64,000 nt of DNA from Parvibaculaceae bacterium (GTDB taxonomy: Bacteria; Pseudomonadota; Alphaproteobacteria; Parvibaculales; Parvibaculaceae), in assembly GCA_029209985.1 (NCBI GenBank), contig JARGNZ010000002.1:114234-178233 (forward strand), given 5' to 3'. The notes under the pieces are model-generated. The model was given only the letters and a program-made list of their open reading frames with translations, searched no databases and was not told where the DNA came from. Both the position numbers and the translations under genes were made by a program. Below are positions 61,426-64,000 of this stretch, piece by piece; the first letter of the stretch is position 1; each line of letters opens with the position of its first letter.

Positions 61426-61797
61426 TTATTCACCTTTCGCCGCAGAAGAGCGTTGAGCAATCATCTGAACGGCGCGCCAGCTACCTAATGCCAATGCAGC
61501 ACCCGCCACAGCGGTTTCCAGACCGAACAAAGCACTGCCGCTCATCCAGTGAGATACACCTTGAATAAGGACGAATAAAACGAGCGCAATGTTTGCGGCA
61601 ATCACCGTTGACGTGCGCCGCCCCATCATCAAAGCAGCCGCTGCCGCGCCAACAACCACGAACGTGATAATGTGTTCGGGGGAAGTCAAAACATGGGTCA
61701 GGCCCATTTCTTCTGGGTGGCCGGGGTGTGCCATCGCAGCGGGAACAAACAGAAAGGACCCAGCGAAGGCCGCGCTGATATGTCGTAATATGTGCAT
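61426..61797 (-). CDS. Short HupE/UreJ-like membrane protein, possible nickel accessory
   Basis: A 123-residue protein with a signal-like N-terminus, then AHPGHPEEMGLTHVLTSPEHI and about three membrane helices. The His-rich HPGH turn followed by a helix ending in H resembles the start of HupE/UreJ nickel permeases, which are about 190-200 residues long, so this is a short version. AAGGA precedes the ATG by 9 bases. It lies first in a run with sodN and sodX, 66 bases before sodN, consistent with nickel supply. Whether it transports nickel alone is uncertain. Confidence 0.7.
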   Translation of the reverse strand: MHILRHISAAFAGSFLFVPAAMAHPGHPEEMGLTHVLTSPEHIITFVVVGAAAAALMMGRRTSTVIAANIALVLFVLIQGVSHWMSGSALFGLETAVAGAALALGSWRAVQMIAQRSSAAKGE

Positions 61798-62050
61798 GTG
61801 AATGTATCCTTTTGAGGGAGGAGGGGCGTATTACCGCAAGAAAATCCAAGCGATGAAAATGTAGTATGACTGCCTGTTGTGATGACAATAGGGCGACAGT
61901 CATGCCAAAGAGATGTTAAGAGTCATTATCATATATGCCTGATTTGCCCGCCAACAGCAACCAAAGATTAGCTCCATTAGCCCGTTGGGCGTATCAAGAG
62001 GGCGTGACCTGTCAGTCTTAACGCCCCCTCAAAATGCCTTTGGCGATCAC
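61798..62050. other. Upstream region of the NiSOD run
   Basis: This 253-base spacer should hold the promoter of the HupE-like/sodN/sodX run. It contains a 7-base inverted repeat ATGACTG/CAGTCAT (about 61865 to 61916) and an AT-rich CATTATCATATATG stretch near 61924 that vaguely resembles a Fur-type box. It does not show the GTATGA-N16-TCATAC NikR pattern. No gene is seen. Confidence 0.35.
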
Positions 62051-62596
62051 CTATTGAGGAAACTTCGCACCAAAGTCTTCGCCCTCTAATTGCGCCACGT
62101 TGGCAACAAATGAAACCGTTTGATAGGTGCCGCAAAGCGCCATGATCTCAAGCTGTTGAGCAGGCTCCCATTGGGTTTGGAACCTTTCGCGCAAGTGGGG
62201 TGTCAATTGCCCTTCAGTGCATAAGGCATCAACCACAGCGACGAGAGTTTGGGCATCTGCTTGCCATGCTGGGTCTGTTGCAGTGCCAAGGCGCGTGGCA
62301 CGAACTTGATCGGCAGTGAGCTTGGCTGCCTTCGAGAAAATACTGACATGCACCCCCCATTCATATTCACAATTACGGTTTGCCGTAACTCGTAGGATTA
62401 CGATTTCTCGGTCCCGTAGGCTGAGAGGGCTGTCTTTGTCCAGCAAGTTTGGAACGCCCTTTGTGAGAAACCGTATGCTGGTCGCAAACGTACGAAAGAG
62501 CTTCAATATATACCCATCAGTTTGCGGGTATGAAGCGAGTATCTTGGCGACATCGCTTGGGTATGGCGCTTCTAAAGGAAGTAAGTTCTGTGTCAT
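62051..62596 (-). CDS. Carboxymuconolactone decarboxylase (CMD) family protein
   Basis: A 181-residue helical protein of the CMD/AhpD superfamily. The core SLRDREIVILRVTANRNC followed by EYEWGVHVSIFSKAAKLT contains the conserved Cys, Glu and His of the CMD type, but not the CxxC pair of AhpD, so peroxidase activity is not expected. GGAGATG lies upstream of the ATG. It is divergent from an HxlR regulator with a double operator between. Family members act on lactones or as unknown redox proteins; its substrate is unknown. Confidence 0.86.
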   Translation of the reverse strand: MTQNLLPLEAPYPSDVAKILASYPQTDGYILKLFRTFATSIRFLTKGVPNLLDKDSPLSLRDREIVILRVTANRNCEYEWGVHVSIFSKAAKLTADQVRATRLGTATDPAWQADAQTLVAVVDALCTEGQLTPHLRERFQTQWEPAQQLEIMALCGTYQTVSFVANVAQLEGEDFGAKFPQ

Positions 62597-62607
62597 GAGA
62601 CATCTCC

Positions 62608-62653
62608 ATGCTACTGTTTATGTAGCTTATATATGCTACAAATAATGTAGCAT
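62608..62653. promoter_or_regulatory. Double operator GCTAC-N7-GTAGC between CMD and HxlR genes
   Basis: Two copies of the same palindrome lie 25 bases apart: GCTAC (62610-62614) with GTAGC (62622-62626), and GCTAC (62635-62639) with GTAGC (62647-62651). Both have a 7-base AT-rich spacer and begin with AT. The inner arms also form TGTAGC-N8-GCTACA. The site sits in the shared promoter of divergent genes, the classical place for an HxlR operator. Confidence 0.7.
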
Positions 62654-62693
62654 CAAGGGCTATGCTAATTTTAATGAGATTGGAGATGTTGGA

Positions 62694-63026
62694 ATGACAG
62701 TGAAGCCGGGCCAAAGTGTTCGCGGGTCCACGACAGGCAGGCCAATTATGGTACTGTTTGATGTGCTTGGTCAGCGATGGACGTTGCGTATTTTGTGGGA
62801 GTTGCGCCTCGAGCGCCTTACTTTCAGAGAGCTACGATCGCAGTGCGCCAATGTCTCGCCAACCGTTCTCAATGCCCGCCTTAAAGAGCTGCGCGAACTG
62901 AACCTCGTTGACCATGATGAAAATGGGTACGGCCATACAGGCTTGGGCGCTGAGTTGGCAGTGCAGTTGGGAACACTCGATGATTGGTCTCAGAAATGGG
63001 CTAAATCTTTGGACACCCAAAGGTAG
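62694..63026 (+). CDS. HxlR-family transcriptional regulator
   Basis: A 110-residue winged-helix protein, a single HxlR domain. Segments MVLFDVLGQRWTLRILWEL, LTFRELRSQCANVSPTVLNARL and LRELNLVDHDENGYGHT define it. Two cysteine-type redox-sensing residues of redox HxlR proteins are not obvious, though one Cys occurs in the recognition region (SQCANVS). GGAGATGTTGGA precedes the ATG. It is divergent from a CMD-family gene and probably controls it and itself. Confidence 0.9.
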   Translation: MTVKPGQSVRGSTTGRPIMVLFDVLGQRWTLRILWELRLERLTFRELRSQCANVSPTVLNARLKELRELNLVDHDENGYGHTGLGAELAVQLGTLDDWSQKWAKSLDTQR

Positions 63027-63035
63027 AATAGAATG

Positions 63036-63070
63036 CAAAAAGCCGACCCATTTCAGGGCCGACTTTTTAA
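63036..63070. terminator. Terminator between HxlR and lipoprotein genes
   Basis: AAAAAGCCGACCC pairs with GGGCCGACTTTTT (two G-T pairs) around a six-base loop. A-run and T-run on the two sides suit the convergent genes. Confidence 0.75.
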
Positions 63071-63089
63071 TGAGCGCAGGCCAGACCTA

Positions 63090-63527
63090 CTACTCGCAAT
63101 TTGCCACGCATACTTGGCGTTCTTGAATTTGCCCCCCACAAGAGCGGTAGCATGTCCGATACTGAGCCTCACATGTATTGCTCATATTATCGCAATGGTA
63201 TGTGCTGACATATGGTTTCTGTGGTCTATCAGGTAGGGGATACTTAACCGGATCTACCTGAGAGCGGCCGACGGCAATTTGATAATTTACTTGCCTCTGG
63301 CGAAACTCAAATTCGGCCTCCCGTTCAGCATCTGCCCGGCACTGTCCTTTTCGATATTCCAAATCTGCTTGGCATTGTGTTGAAGCCGCTTGGCAGGAAG
63401 ATAAGCACTGCATACCCTCCGAGCTGGCCGGTGGTGTGTAGTCGTATTGAGTTTTGATTTGCGGGCCGCATGCTGTCAGTAGCAGCGTTAACGCAGTGAC
63501 CATCGAATAAAAAGTTAGGTGCCTCAT
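63090..63527 (-). CDS. Cysteine-rich lipoprotein of unknown function
   Basis: A 145-residue protein with a lipoprotein signal ending in the lipobox LLTAC, Cys20 being the predicted lipid site. The mature part has ten further cysteines in two clusters. The first (CLSSC then C six residues on) and the second (C, six residues, CYRSC, then CVANC) are arranged as CX3C pairs, suggesting disulfide-linked helices. A charged segment rich in Glu, Arg and Gln lies between. No family is recognised. It is a single gene. Confidence 0.7.
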   Translation of the reverse strand: MRHLTFYSMVTALTLLLTACGPQIKTQYDYTPPASSEGMQCLSSCQAASTQCQADLEYRKGQCRADAEREAEFEFRQRQVNYQIAVGRSQVDPVKYPLPDRPQKPYVSTYHCDNMSNTCEAQYRTCYRSCGGQIQERQVCVANCE

Positions 63528-63764
63528 GATGTCCCCTCAGCTAGGTGTTCTGAGAAAAGGGTATGATTTGCCAAGATCGACGTCAATGTATCTGAGAGGC
63601 AAGACGACGATTTATAGACTCTGAGAAGATGTGGTATGAGGGGCAGCTGACCAACAGCAAAGTTGGGTGCTGTCGGGCGGAACCTATTGGTTTTCCCAGC
63701 AATTACCGTCATGATGCTGTTTCAAGGTCCCGAAATGTTGTGCTGTAAAAGGTGAAGGAAATCC

Positions 63765-64000
63765 ATGCCATACAATCTTCTATGTTCAAACCGACGTTTC
63801 GTCTCCCTCGCGGTCCTGTCGTTGTGTGTCGTTCTCGTCAGTGGGGTGGGAAACACCACACCTGCTTTGGCAAACGCGATTGATGATAACAACGATTGTT
63901 ACGACCAGTTTCGAGGAGGGGATCACCGCCTTGCCATCTATTATTGCAGTCGCGCCATTCAGTCGGGGGAGCTGGACAAGCCGGACTTGGTTGCTGCGTT
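63765..64000 (+). CDS. Exported protein with probable TPR-like repeat, partial
   Basis: The frame opens at an ATG with GAAGGAAA upstream and runs off the window after 78 codons. The first 35 residues form a signal peptide (basic LLCSNRRF, hydrophobic core, ANA end). The mature start CYDQFRGGDHRLAIYYCSRAIQSGEL has the spacing of a tetratricopeptide or Sel1-like helical pair. The rest is missing, so the call is provisional. The 237 bases before it hold no other credible gene. Confidence 0.65.
   Translation, partial: MPYNLLCSNRRFVSLAVLSLCVVLVSGVGNTTPALANAIDDNNDCYDQFRGGDHRLAIYYCSRAIQSGELDKPDLVAA

Noticed and set aside
61865..61937. NikR or Fur operator before the NiSOD run
   Set aside because: The inverted repeat arms are about 38-45 bases apart instead of GTATGA-N16-TCATAC, and the AT-rich stretch is only a partial Fur-like match.
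63524..63712. 62-codon minus-strand frame near the right end
   Set aside because: No ribosome site, motif or gene-like composition was seen.

Overview
The window looks like a chromosomal segment of a free-living, probably marine, alphaproteobacterium. The basis is indirect: single-domain PAS_5-type proteins, a DivJ/PleC-like kinase core, the ppx-rlmE-guaB-rsmB-guaA gene order, betaine-lipid genes btaA/btaB, a nickel superoxide dismutase and a plant-type (class II) DAHP synthase. By eye the base composition is near 50-55% GC throughout. I saw no tRNA, rRNA, CRISPR array, insertion sequence or phage gene. The segment is core and metabolic chromosome, not an island. No species can be named from sequence alone.

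Layout. 1-9.7 kb: lipid/acyl-CoA and small-molecule genes (SDR fragment, nucleoside transporter, Bcr/CflA and GPH transporters, glutathione transferase, flavin monooxygenase, thioesterase, PAS protein, acyl-CoA dehydrogenase). 9.7-16.5 kb: lipoprotein hydrolase, 818-residue patatin, phosphoglycolate phosphatase, acetyltransferase, GlsB-like membrane protein, DUF2817 peptidase-like protein. 16.5-22 kb: gabD-rpiA-gor and the DAHP synthase. 22-25.2 kb: three tandem paralogous NADP-dependent oxidoreductases. 25.4-33.3 kb: nadE-gltX, cimA-rarD, a LOG protein and a LysM protein. 33.4-37.9 kb: Atm1-type exporter, then psd-pssA-PAS. 37.9-43 kb: padR-led RND efflux operon with visible operators. 43-50.4 kb: a methyltransferase with a tiny partner gene, an MMPL exporter, a PilZ-methyltransferase fusion and a six-TM histidine kinase. 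50.5-53.1 kb: btaA-btaB behind a PHO-box-like repeat, and an HxlR regulator. 53.3-60.5 kb: ppx-rlmE, guaB-rsmB-guaA. 60.5-61.8 kb: NiSOD gene, its maturation protease and a short HupE-like protein. 62-64 kb: a CMD-family protein divergent from an HxlR regulator across a double operator, a Cys-rich lipoprotein and the start of an exported protein.

Themes. Membrane lipids recur: PE synthesis (psd, pssA), phosphate-free betaine lipid (btaAB, probably PhoB-controlled), patatin, acyl-CoA enzymes and several exporters. Redox defence is a second theme (gor, GST, NiSOD, quinone-oxidoreductase-like paralogs, CMD protein). The most interesting candidate system is at 44.8-50.4 kb: a lipid-type exporter, a PilZ-linked methyltransferase and a six-TM kinase, an arrangement that invites comparison with PhcB/PhcS fatty-acid-ester signalling. 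Several leader regions (upstream of cimA, the GPH transporter, the DAHP synthase, guaA and the PAS gene at 7.7 kb) contain nested inverted repeats that I could not assign to a known RNA family. All structure calls were made by hand reading of complementarity, without folding software or alignments.
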